64,000 nucleotides of DNA from Sphingomonas sp. Leaf32 (GTDB taxonomy: Bacteria; Pseudomonadota; Alphaproteobacteria; Sphingomonadales; Sphingomonadaceae). Made by a program: the position numbers and the translations under genes. How positions within the stretch are numbered: the stretch's first letter is position 1; each line of letters starts with the position of its first letter. The stretch covers positions 62,906-126,905 of the forward strand of contig NZ_LMLA01000008.1 of the NCBI RefSeq assembly GCF_001421765.1, given 5' to 3'. Of this stretch, positions 45,052 through 53,722 are shown piece by piece. The notes under the pieces were generated by a model. The model was not told the origin of the DNA, did not search any database, and saw only the letters and a list, made by a program, of their open reading frames with translations.

Positions 45052-46248
45052 TCATGCTGCCATGCGGGCGTGATCGACCACCTGGTTGCGGCCCTGCGCC
45101 TTGGCGGCATAGAGCGCGCTGTCGGCCTGCGCGATCAGCCGTTCCCACGTCGCGTTCCGGTCGGCGATATGGCTGTACCCGGCGCTGACCGTACAGCGTA
45201 GTTCGGTACCGTCGTCGAGGCGGATGGCCATCGCCTCGATCGCGGCGCGAATGCGTTCGGCGATCTCCGCCGGACTGGTATCGGGACCTTGCTCCAACAA
45301 GACCATGAACTCCTCGCCCCCCACCCGCGCGACGAGGTCGGCGGACCGCACCGTCCGGGCGATCCGCGCTGCAACCGCCGCCAGCGCCGCGTCCCCCGCC
45401 AGATGCCCCCAGCGATCGTTCAGCCGCTTGAAATGATCGATGTCGAGCAGGATCAGCGCGACGTTCCCGCCGTCATGGGCCAGCGACGCCACGCGCCTGG
45501 TACCGGTTTCCCACATCACCCGCCGGTTCGACAGGCCGGTCAGCGTGTCGCGCGTCGCCTGCCAGATCAGTTGTTCGTTCAGTTGCCGGGCGATCATCCA
45601 CAACAGGCAGATGGCGATCATCCAGGTCAGCAGCAGGCGCGTGACCAGCCCCACGACCGAGCTTAGCTCGAAGGCTACGCTGTCCTCCGCACCCGCCAGT
45701 ACCGCGATACTGCGCAGGGCCATGACACCGGCCAGGGCGAAATGGAAGCCCGCCGCCAATCGCGCCGGCGGACGGCGGGGCAGATCGGCATGACGCCATA
45801 GCGCGATGCCCGTGGCGACGGTCAGCGTTCCGCGCAGCGTGCAGCCCAGGATCAGCATGACGCCGAAATCGGGCGTCGCACGCGTCAGCGCGTAGCAGAC
45901 TTCCACGACGGCAAGGATCGCCGCGACCGCGATCGGCCAGTTGTCCCGGCGCGGACGGTCGAGGAACAGGTTGGTGGCGACCAGTGCGACCGCCGTTCCC
46001 GCATCGATCGTCAGATTGGCCATCAGCGGCATACGCCGCACCGTGAGTCCGAAGGCTTCGGACAGCAGCGCGCCGAACCCCGCCGCCAGCAGCAGGTTGG
46101 CGATGCTCCAGAACAACAGGCTGACCGGCCGCTTGAGGTCGTTCGTCGCGTACCAGAAACACAGGAACAGCAGCGCCGACGCGAACGAGGTCAGCGCATT
46201 GACGAACAACATCGTCGTCAGGTCGATCTGGTAGCCGAACGCGATCAT
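45052..46248 (-). CDS. Membrane-bound diguanylate cyclase (GGDEF)
   Basis: A 398-residue protein. The N-terminal half has about six to seven transmembrane helices of an unassigned sensor type. The C-terminal GGDEF domain has an intact active site, GGEEF at 310-314, with DIDHFKRLND upstream. An inhibitory RxxD site (RSAD, 301-304) lies exactly five residues before it. It should make cyclic di-GMP with product feedback. It is divergent from an HD-GYP phosphodiesterase across a 250-base gap. Confidence 0.9.
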   Translation of the reverse strand: MIAFGYQIDLTTMLFVNALTSFASALLFLCFWYATNDLKRPVSLLFWSIANLLLAAGFGALLSEAFGLTVRRMPLMANLTIDAGTAVALVATNLFLDRPRRDNWPIAVAAILAVVEVCYALTRATPDFGVMLILGCTLRGTLTVATGIALWRHADLPRRPPARLAAGFHFALAGVMALRSIAVLAGAEDSVAFELSSVVGLVTRLLLTWMIAICLLWMIARQLNEQLIWQATRDTLTGLSNRRVMWETGTRRVASLAHDGGNVALILLDIDHFKRLNDRWGHLAGDAALAAVAARIARTVRSADLVARVGGEEFMVLLEQGPDTSPAEIAERIRAAIEAMAIRLDDGTELRCTVSAGYSHIADRNATWERLIAQADSALYAAKAQGRNQVVDHARMAA

Positions 46249-46499
46249 CGCGGCACCATAGACAACCTGTATTTAAAATTCCCTGACGAGACACCGATGC
46301 CTACGCGTTCCCGACAGATAAATACTGTCATGGTTAAAGTATCGATGAGGCAGGATCAGCGTCCGTGTCCTTGGGATGATTTGCTATGGGTTAATACACT
46401 CCGAATGAATTTCGACATATTCCAACGGCCCGCCGCCACATAACCTTTTGCAAACATAATTGCGGTAGCCCGGGATACGACAGGAGGGTGGTGGCGGGG

Positions 46500-47729
46500 A
46501 TGATCGTTCGTATTGCCGTGCAGGACTTGCGGCCGGGCATGTATATCGACTCGATCGAATGTTCGTGGCTGGAAAGCCCCTTCTGGCGGCGGCGCTTCGC
46601 CCTCCGCGATGCCGAGGACATCGCGCGGTTGAAACAGTCCGCCATCGCCTTTGTCGCGATCGACACCGACCGGGGGCTGGCGCCGGTATCGCCCGTCGTT
46701 CCCGCCGCCGTGTCGATGGCGATCGACCTGCCGATCGCGCACGGACGGCGGAGCCGCGCGGTCCCCGCGACCGAGAGCCTGGAAACCATGCTGGAGCGTT
46801 CCAAGCAGCAGGTTCATGCGCTGTTTCAGGACGTCCGGCTCGGACGGAACGTCACGGTCGCGGCGGTCAGCCCGCTGGTCGACGACATCACCCTGCGGGT
46901 ACGGCGCGACGCGGTGGCGATGGTCGCCGGAACACGGCAAAAGCCCGCCGACGACTATACCTATCTCCATTCGATCGCGGTCTGCGCGTTGCTGATCCAA
47001 TTGGCGATCCATCTCGGCTTCGACGACGAACAGGTGCGGGCGATCGGCGCCGCCGGGTTGCTGCACGATATCGGCAAGGCGACGACCCCGGACGAAATCC
47101 TCCTGAAACCCGGCGTGCTGGATGCCGGCGAGCTGGCCGTGATGCGACGCCATGCCGCGAGCGGCCATGCGATCCTGCGCGACTTGGGCGAAGCGGACGG
47201 CATCACGCTGGACGTGTGCCTGCATCATCACGAACGGCTAGATGGACAGGGCTATCCCGAAGGATTGGCGGCCGACGCGATCAGCATCCATGCGCGGATG
47301 GCCGCGATCTGCGACGTGTACGACGCGGTGACGTCGATCCGGCCGTACAAGCGGCCCTGGTCGCCGAACGAAGCGCTGGCGCGGATGGGCAGCTGGGAGG
47401 GGCATTTCGATCCGGTGCTGCTGGACAGCTTCATCACCATGCTGGGCATTCATCCCGTGGGCGCGCTGGTCCGGACCCGGTCGAACCGCCTGGGCATCGT
47501 CCTCGACGGGTCGGTCGATCCGTTTCACCCGCGGGTGCGCACCTTCTTCGACGTGCCGCCCGCCGCGTTCCTCGCGCCCGAGGATGTCGACACCGCGCAC
47601 GATCCGGTCCTGCGGCGCGAACGGGAAGGCTATTGGTTCGGCGACAACTGGCCGGCGATCGTCGCCAGCATCGGCGAGAACCGGCGATTCGACCCGCCGT
47701 CCCTGCCCCACCGATCAAGCGGTGCCTGA
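46500..47729 (+). CDS. HD-GYP cyclic di-GMP phosphodiesterase with DUF3391 domain
   Basis: A protein of about 409 residues. The N-terminal DUF3391 region (VQDLRPGMYIDSIECSW) is followed by a full HD-GYP domain: His189-Asp190 in LLHDIGKA and GYP at 251-253 in HHERLDGQGYPEGL. It should degrade cyclic di-GMP in the cytoplasm. ATG 46500 lies behind GGAGGG and GGGG sequences. The last two codons form the beginning of a long hairpin. Divergent orientation to a GGDEF gene suggests shared control. Confidence 0.9.
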   Translation: MIVRIAVQDLRPGMYIDSIECSWLESPFWRRRFALRDAEDIARLKQSAIAFVAIDTDRGLAPVSPVVPAAVSMAIDLPIAHGRRSRAVPATESLETMLERSKQQVHALFQDVRLGRNVTVAAVSPLVDDITLRVRRDAVAMVAGTRQKPADDYTYLHSIAVCALLIQLAIHLGFDDEQVRAIGAAGLLHDIGKATTPDEILLKPGVLDAGELAVMRRHAASGHAILRDLGEADGITLDVCLHHHERLDGQGYPEGLAADAISIHARMAAICDVYDAVTSIRPYKRPWSPNEALARMGSWEGHFDPVLLDSFITMLGIHPVGALVRTRSNRLGIVLDGSVDPFHPRVRTFFDVPPAAFLAPEDVDTAHDPVLRREREGYWFGDNWPAIVASIGENRRFDPPSLPHRSSGA

Positions 47730-47772
47730 CCATCCGATCGCGCGTAGCGGCGCGATCGGATGGTCAGGCACC
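47721..47772. terminator. Long perfect hairpin between convergent genes
   Basis: A 23-base perfect stem (starting GGTGCCTGACCATCCGATCG) with a six-base loop GTAGCG begins inside the last codons of the HD-GYP gene and ends 12 bases before the stop of the minus-strand TBDR. There is no T-run on either side. It probably ends or protects transcripts from both sides. Confidence 0.65.
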
Positions 47773-47783
47773 CGTAGCCGGCC

Positions 47784-50648
47784 TTACATCTTCCAGGTGG
47801 CGGTCAACAGCGAGGTGGTGCCCGAATTGACGATGTCCGACACCGCCAGGCTGTTCTTCCCAATATGCGCCCAATAGCTGTAGGTGTTGAAGACGTTCGA
47901 TACCGACACGTCCAGCTTCAGCCGCTCGGTCGCGGCGAACCCGGCGTGCAGGTCGACGCGGTTGATCGGGCGGACCCATACATTGTCCCAGCTCGACCCC
48001 TTGCCCAGCGTATCGTAGATCGAGACATAGCTGCCGGCATGGTTGTAGTTGATGTCGAACGTCACCGGCCCGCTTTCGTAGAACAGCTGCGCATTGGCCA
48101 GCAGGTCCGGCGCGTTCTGGATCCGGTCCATCCGCGTGCCGTCGCCCAGCACGTCGACCTTCGTCCATTGCCGGGTGACGTTGCCCGCGACGCCGAACCC
48201 GCTCAGGAAGCCGGGCAGCCCCGACAGCTTCTGCCGCGCCGCCAGTTCGATGCCGTAGATGTCGCCCGACCCACCATTTTGCGGTTGGAAGGTGACCGTG
48301 CCCTGAGTCACGCCGACATTGGTGCCGGTGACGATGCCGGCATTGCTGCCATTGTCGTAGATATAGTTGTTCAGCCGCTTGTAGAAGGCTGACAGCAGGA
48401 TGTGGCCACCCTGATCGAAATCCCATTCGCCCGACGCATCGACGTTGATCGCGCGGATCGCCTTCAGGTCCGGGTTGCCGCGGGTGACGGTGGTTACCCC
48501 GCCCGACACGACGGTGTTGGCCCCGCCGCCCAGCTGAAGGAACGGCGGCCGGACATAGCTGGTCCAGATCGACGCGCGGTACACGGCGCTGCGGTTGGGC
48601 CGGTAATTGGCGGCGATGCTGGGCAACACGGCATCGAAGCGCGCGACGTTGTTGCCGAACGCGCCGGTGCCGGTCACCCCGTTGACGTTGGGCGTGACCC
48701 AGAAGGTGTTGCGGATGTCGGTATGTTCGTAGCGGACACCGGGGATCAGTTCGAGGTTGCCGATATCGACCTGCGCCATGGCATAGGTGGCATAGACGGT
48801 TTCGGTCGCGCGCTGCGTGTTGCAGTTGAAGCTGTTGATCGGATTGCTGCCGCAGGTGTCGATCGTCGCATCGGTCGCGCCGCCCAGACGGTCGAACAGC
48901 GCGAACAGCTTCTTCTGGTCGATTTCCGGCACGTCCCAGCCATAGCGGCCCGGCCAGACGCTGGGATAGGTCTTCGAAATGATGCCGAGGTCGCCGAAGG
49001 TGTTCGCGGTGCCGTATCCCGGCACGGTATAGTCGCGGTTGGTGATCTTGCGGCTGCTCTCCTCGATCCGCACACCGGCCTTCACGAAGCGCAACGCGCT
49101 GCCCTCGACATCGTAGCGCAGATCGATCTTCGCACCGCCCTTGCGCTGGCTGCTGGTCTGCGGCGTATATTCCGGCGCTCCGCCCGCCGCCGGCATCCCT
49201 GCGACATTGTTCAGCGCATCGTACAGCCGCTGCGGCAACAGCGGTTCGGGATAGCCGTTGCGATAGCCGAACAGCGTGCCGCCGCCGAACGCCAGCCCGT
49301 TGCCGTCGGTGCCCAGCGTGCGCGCCGCGACCTCGATATGGTTGGGCCGCGCGTTGGTGCCCCAGCTGTAGAACAGGTTCGGCGCGATCGTCAGCGCGCC
49401 GACATGATGTTCGCCGCCGATCTGCGCGGTGCCCAGCTTGGCCAGCGCCGGGTTGGTTTCGTACCAGAACCGGGTCGAGACGTTCGACAGGACCGGCGCG
49501 TACAGCCCGTTGCCGAGCGGCGTGCCCGCCGACCCGGTCTTCTTGTTCATCGCGATGATCTGGGTCAGGTGGCTGTTCTGTTCGGTATTAGCCTGCGCAT
49601 AGGTGACGCGCGCATAGACGGCGGTGTCGTCGTCGGGGCGCCAGTCGAACGTGGCGTTGCCGCCATAGCGTTCGGTCGATCCCGACGACATGCCGAAATT
49701 GGCCCCGGTCAGGATCAGGTTCGCCGCCGGATCGAGGTTGGACGGGTTCGACCCGTCCGCATTCTGCACCGCGAAATCATAGCCGAAGTCGCAGCAGCCC
49801 GATGCCTGGATGCCGCCGACCAGGCTGTTGGCATAATGGCGGATGTCGTAGAAGCCGCTGATATAGAAACCGAACTGCTGGTCCGGCCCGAATTTGGTCG
49901 AAACGTCGCCACCGACATTATAGCCCAGCCCATCCTTGCCATAGGCGCGCGCACGGCTTTCAAGCCGCCCGCCGACGGTCACGCTGGCGCGCAGGCCGTC
50001 GCGATAGTCGAAGGCCGATGGCGTGCGGAAATCGATCGTCCCACCGATGGCGTCGCCCAGCATGTCAGGCTGCGACGTCTTGTTCAGCACGATCGTCTGC
50101 AACCCCGATGGCGGCAACAGGCTGAGCTGGACGCCGCGGCTATAGGGATTGCCCTGCGCCACGTTGACGCCGTTGATGAGGTTGAGGTTGTATTCGGCGT
50201 TCAGCCCGCGCACCGACACGAACATGCCCTCGCCGCGCGACGCGCCGTCGACACCGCCGGCAAAGGCCGAGCCGGTGTTCATCACGTTGATGCCGGGCAG
50301 CAGCCCCAGCGCTTCGGCGACGTTGTGGACGGCGGTATGCGCCAGATCCTCGGCAGACAGGACGTTGGTGGTGTTCGCCGACCGCATCTGCAGGTCGGTC
50401 GCTTCGTACCGGTTGCCGACGACCAGGATGTCGTCCCCCGCGACATCGGCCGCCGCCTGTGGCGCGACGTCGGGCGCGCGGGCCGGGGCGGAGGCGTCCG
50501 CCTTGCGATCGGCGGCGTCCTGTGCCGCCGCTACTCCCTGAACGGGACCGGGGGCCACTTCCTGCGCCGCGGCACCGGTGGCGACGACCGCCCCCGCCAG
50601 CAGCATCGTTCCCGCCAACAATCGCGCGCGCAAGGTCGTCCCGCCCAT
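47784..50648 (-). CDS. TonB-dependent receptor of the inositol cluster
   Basis: An outer-membrane receptor of about 954 residues. The signal peptide (LLAGTMLLAGAVVATGAAAQ) is followed by a long Ala/Pro-rich linker and GDDILVVGNRYE. The plug has DLAHTAVHNVAEALGLLPGI, VSVRGLNAEYNLNLINGV and DMLGDAIGGTIDFRTPSAFD; the barrel ends SLLTATWKM. It is the last gene before the iol genes on the same strand and shares an upstream motif with the GH92 gene, so it probably imports the inositol-containing substrate. ATG 50648 is preferred for its G-rich leader; ATG 50675 adds nine residues. Confidence 0.9.
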   Translation of the reverse strand: MGGTTLRARLLAGTMLLAGAVVATGAAAQEVAPGPVQGVAAAQDAADRKADASAPARAPDVAPQAAADVAGDDILVVGNRYEATDLQMRSANTTNVLSAEDLAHTAVHNVAEALGLLPGINVMNTGSAFAGGVDGASRGEGMFVSVRGLNAEYNLNLINGVNVAQGNPYSRGVQLSLLPPSGLQTIVLNKTSQPDMLGDAIGGTIDFRTPSAFDYRDGLRASVTVGGRLESRARAYGKDGLGYNVGGDVSTKFGPDQQFGFYISGFYDIRHYANSLVGGIQASGCCDFGYDFAVQNADGSNPSNLDPAANLILTGANFGMSSGSTERYGGNATFDWRPDDDTAVYARVTYAQANTEQNSHLTQIIAMNKKTGSAGTPLGNGLYAPVLSNVSTRFWYETNPALAKLGTAQIGGEHHVGALTIAPNLFYSWGTNARPNHIEVAARTLGTDGNGLAFGGGTLFGYRNGYPEPLLPQRLYDALNNVAGMPAAGGAPEYTPQTSSQRKGGAKIDLRYDVEGSALRFVKAGVRIEESSRKITNRDYTVPGYGTANTFGDLGIISKTYPSVWPGRYGWDVPEIDQKKLFALFDRLGGATDATIDTCGSNPINSFNCNTQRATETVYATYAMAQVDIGNLELIPGVRYEHTDIRNTFWVTPNVNGVTGTGAFGNNVARFDAVLPSIAANYRPNRSAVYRASIWTSYVRPPFLQLGGGANTVVSGGVTTVTRGNPDLKAIRAINVDASGEWDFDQGGHILLSAFYKRLNNYIYDNGSNAGIVTGTNVGVTQGTVTFQPQNGGSGDIYGIELAARQKLSGLPGFLSGFGVAGNVTRQWTKVDVLGDGTRMDRIQNAPDLLANAQLFYESGPVTFDINYNHAGSYVSIYDTLGKGSSWDNVWVRPINRVDLHAGFAATERLKLDVSVSNVFNTYSYWAHIGKNSLAVSDIVNSGTTSLLTATWKM

Positions 50649-50707
50649 GTCCCGTCCCCCGAAATCCGCCGGCATGGTGCCGGCTTTCTTGGGGTACAGG
50701 GAATGCC

Positions 50708-50730
50708 AATGTCATATTCTTGTCAATATG
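50708..50730 (-). promoter_or_regulatory. Promoter/operator-like site upstream of inositol-cluster TBDR
   Basis: On the plus strand this holds AATGTCATATT followed by TGTCAATATG. Read on the minus strand, CATATTGACA supplies a -35-like TTGACA. CATATT and AATATG form a palindrome with a six-base spacer. AATGTCATATT recurs upstream of the GH92 gene and ATATTGACA upstream of GH92 and the APC permease. Confidence 0.45.
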
Positions 50731-50904
50731 CTTTTTCTGTTTCGAATTATTTTGAACTATTATTTCCAAGTTCGATATGCGCAGGCCGGCGTGCGAAGCG
50801 GCATCCCACGCCCTGCGCCGATCGGCCGCATATGGATGAAATCGTGGCGCTTTATGTTCCACCGCACCGCTGTCAGACCGTGTGCCGGACACGAATCCGG
50901 CGGA

Positions 50905-51798
50905 TCAGGCCGACAAGCCGACCTTGGCGGCCAATGCCCGGAGCGTATCCAGCCCGAGGCGCTGATAGTCGCGGGGCGGGGCGCTGGCCGGGTCCTGTTC
51001 CGCCTCCACCACGATCCATCCGGCATAGTCGATCTCGGCCAGCGACCGCAGAAACGGGCCGAAGTCGAGATCGCCGTCGCCCGGCACGGTGAACATGCCG
51101 GCGACGACACCTTCGAGGAAACTGCCCCCCGCCCCCAGTACCGCGTCATGCCGCGCGCGACGCACATCCTTGCAATGGACATGCAGGATACGCTCCGGAT
51201 ACCGCCGGACGATGGCCGCCGGATCGATACCGGCCAGCGCCGCATGGCCCGTGTCGATGGTCAACCCGACCTCCGGGTCGGTCACCTCGAACAGCCGCTC
51301 CAGATCGTCGGCGGTCTCCACCACGGTGCCGAGATGGTGGTGATAGGCCAGCCGCATGTCGCGCGCGGCGAGGTGCCCGGCGATGCGGTTCAGGCCGCGT
51401 CCCAGCATATCCCACCCGGCGTCGTCGAGCCGTGGCGTGCCGGTCAGGGGAACGCTACGATCCGCGTGGATCGCGTTCGACGTTTCCGCCACGACGAAGA
51501 CGTCGCTGCCCATGCGCTGCAACAGGTCGAGATGCGGACCGAGTGCGGCGATCTCCGCCTCGACCGGCCGGGTCAGCAGGGAGGTGCCATACCATCCGCC
51601 GACGAGGCGCAGGGCATGGCGCGACAAGAGCGGCGACAACAGCGCCGGATCGCGCGGAAAGGCGTGGCCGAGTTCGATGCCGTCGAAGCCGATGGCATGG
51701 GCATCGTCCAGCACCTGTGCGACGGTCGTACCGGCACCCAGTTCCGGCATGTCGTCGTTCATCCACGCGATGGGGCTTACCCCCCAGCTGATGCCCAA
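50905..51798 (-). CDS. iolE: Myo-inosose-2 dehydratase
   Basis: A protein of about 297 residues of the xylose-isomerase-like TIM-barrel family, the normal IolE length. It dehydrates 2-keto-myo-inositol to 3D-trihydroxycyclohexane-1,2-dione. Motifs are ISWGVSPIAWMNDD, GFDGIELGHAFP, LAYHHHLGTVVE, GLTIDTGHAALAG and ILHVHCKD, the last three carrying metal ligands. The frame extends upstream as shadow. TTG 51798 has GGAGGAG about eight bases before it and starts the conserved N-terminus, so I choose it. It follows iolD by about 90 bases. Confidence 0.92.
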   Translation of the reverse strand: MGISWGVSPIAWMNDDMPELGAGTTVAQVLDDAHAIGFDGIELGHAFPRDPALLSPLLSRHALRLVGGWYGTSLLTRPVEAEIAALGPHLDLLQRMGSDVFVVAETSNAIHADRSVPLTGTPRLDDAGWDMLGRGLNRIAGHLAARDMRLAYHHHLGTVVETADDLERLFEVTDPEVGLTIDTGHAALAGIDPAAIVRRYPERILHVHCKDVRRARHDAVLGAGGSFLEGVVAGMFTVPGDGDLDFGPFLRSLAEIDYAGWIVVEAEQDPASAPPRDYQRLGLDTLRALAAKVGLSA

Positions 51799-51889
51799 GC
51801 CCGCACTCCTCCGTCCCTGCCCGTCGCGGCGACCATGCCAGAGCGGCGGGGCACGATAAAGACGGGCGCGGCCCGATGCGCGGGAAAGA

Positions 51890-53719
51890 CTATGCCCCCG
51901 AACCGCGGTCATAGCGCTGGCGCGCCGCGCGCACGTCGGCGCGGGTGGATTCCGCCGGTACGGGCACGTCCCACCAATGGCCGCCAATCGCGGTCGCGCG
52001 CATCGGGTCGGTCGCGACGACGACGACGACGACCCCGCCACGTTCGCGCGCGCGGGGCAAGGCGGCCTCCAGCGCGGCGATACCGTCGACCCGCTCCGCC
52101 GCCGCGCCAAGGCTGCGGGCATGGGCGACGAAGTCGATCGCCGGCACGCCCGCTGTGCGCAGGTTGCCGAACGACGCCCCGCCGACGCTGCGTTGCAACC
52201 GTTCGATGCAGCCGAACCCGCCATTGTCGACCAGCACGATCGTCATCGCGCACCCCATCGCCACGGCGGTCGCGATTTCGGAATTGAGCATCAGGTAGCT
52301 GCCGTCGCCGACCATCACCGTCACCCGCCGGCCGGGCATCGCCAGCGCCACGCCCAGCCCGCCGGCGATCTCGTATCCCATGCAGGAAAAGCCGTATTCT
52401 GCGTGATAGCCGCCGGCGCGCGCGACCCGCCACAATTTATGCAGCTCGCCCGGCAGGCCGCCGGCCGCGCAGACGATCACGTCGTCGTCCGCCGCGTCAC
52501 GCGCCACCGCGCCGATCACCTGCGCTTCGCCGGGTAGCGCGGTCGCATCGCCGGGTGCCAGCACCTGTCCGACGGCGCGGTCCCATGCCAGACGATCCGC
52601 CGCGCAACGGTCGCGCCATGCGGTCGGAACCCGCCAGTCGCCCAGCGCCCCGGCCAGCGCATCCAGCACCATCGCCGCATCGCCCAGCACCGGGCGAGCA
52701 TCATGCTTGGCGACGTCCTGCGCCGCGACATTGACCTGGAACAGCGTCACGTCGTCGGCGAACAGGGTGCGCGACCCGGTGGTGAAGTCCTGCAACCGCG
52801 TGCCGATCGCGACGATCACGTCGGCCGCGGCCGCCGCGTCGTTGGCGGCCTGCGTGCCGGTGACGCCGATCCCGCCCAGCAACTGGGGATGGTCGCCGGA
52901 CAGCGTGCCCTTGCCCGCCTGCGTCTCGACCACCGGGATGCCGCTATCGCGGGCAAAGCGGGCCAGCCGCTCCTCCGCCCGTGCATACAGGACCCCGCCC
53001 CCGGCGATGACCAGCGGCGACCGGGCGCTGCGCAGCGCCGCCACCAGTTCCGCGACCTCCGCCGGGTCGGCGGGCGCGCGTCGCCGTCGCCAGGTCCGCG
53101 TGCGGAACAGCGCAGCGGGATAGTCGAACGCCTCGGCCTGCACGTCCTGGCACAGACACAGGGTGACCGGGCCGCACAGCGCCGGATCGGTCAGCACCGC
53201 CATCGCGCGCGGCAACGCATCGATCAGTTGTTCGGGCCGCGCGATGCGGTCGAACAGCCGCGATACCGGGCGCAGACAGTCGTTGACCGTCGCGGTCGGG
53301 TCCGACGGGCATTCGAGCTGTTGCAACACCGGATCGGGCCGTCGACCGGCGAAGACGTCACCGGGCAGCAGCAGCAACGGCAGTCGGTTGACGTGCGCCA
53401 CCGCCGCCGCCGTCACCAGATTGGTCGCGCCGGGACCGATCGAACTGGTGCACGCCATCGCCCGTTCGCGCCGGTGCGCCTTGGCAAAGGCGACCGCCGC
53501 ATGGGCCATGCCCTGCTCGCTGTGCGCGCGCAGCGTCGGCAGGTCGTCGGTTACCTCGGCCAGCGCCTCGCCCAGCCCCGCGACATTGCCATGCCCGAAG
53601 ATCGCCCAGATGCCGGCGAAGAACGGCACGACACCGTCCGCCGTCTCTACGCGCTGCGCGATCATCCAGCGGACGATCGCCTGCGCGGCGGTCAGCCGCA
53701 GGATCGGCGGCTGCGCCAT
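51890..53719 (-). CDS. iolD: 3D-(3,5/4)-trihydroxycyclohexane-1,2-dione acylhydrolase
   Basis: A 609-residue thiamine-diphosphate enzyme that opens the ring of the IolE product to 5-deoxyglucuronate. Its order is an N-terminal pyrimidine-binding domain (with IFGHGNVAGLGEA), a central domain, and a C-terminal diphosphate-binding domain with GDGSYLMLNSEIAT and DNGGFGCIERLQ. It lies three bases after the iolC fusion gene on the same strand and upstream of iolE. Confidence 0.94.
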   Translation of the reverse strand: MAQPPILRLTAAQAIVRWMIAQRVETADGVVPFFAGIWAIFGHGNVAGLGEALAEVTDDLPTLRAHSEQGMAHAAVAFAKAHRRERAMACTSSIGPGATNLVTAAAVAHVNRLPLLLLPGDVFAGRRPDPVLQQLECPSDPTATVNDCLRPVSRLFDRIARPEQLIDALPRAMAVLTDPALCGPVTLCLCQDVQAEAFDYPAALFRTRTWRRRRAPADPAEVAELVAALRSARSPLVIAGGGVLYARAEERLARFARDSGIPVVETQAGKGTLSGDHPQLLGGIGVTGTQAANDAAAAADVIVAIGTRLQDFTTGSRTLFADDVTLFQVNVAAQDVAKHDARPVLGDAAMVLDALAGALGDWRVPTAWRDRCAADRLAWDRAVGQVLAPGDATALPGEAQVIGAVARDAADDDVIVCAAGGLPGELHKLWRVARAGGYHAEYGFSCMGYEIAGGLGVALAMPGRRVTVMVGDGSYLMLNSEIATAVAMGCAMTIVLVDNGGFGCIERLQRSVGGASFGNLRTAGVPAIDFVAHARSLGAAAERVDGIAALEAALPRARERGGVVVVVVATDPMRATAIGGHWWDVPVPAESTRADVRAARQRYDRGSGA

Positions 53720-53722
53720 GCG

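Noticed and set aside
27485..50648. A Bacteroidetes-style polysaccharide utilisation locus with SusC/SusD pairs
   Set aside because: The receptors are proteobacterial TBDRs and no SusD-like lipoprotein is adjacent.
48402..51092. An 896-residue plus-strand frame opposite the TBDR and the end of iolE
   Set aside because: The minus strand carries full TBDR and IolE motifs; the plus frame is a GC-rich antisense shadow.
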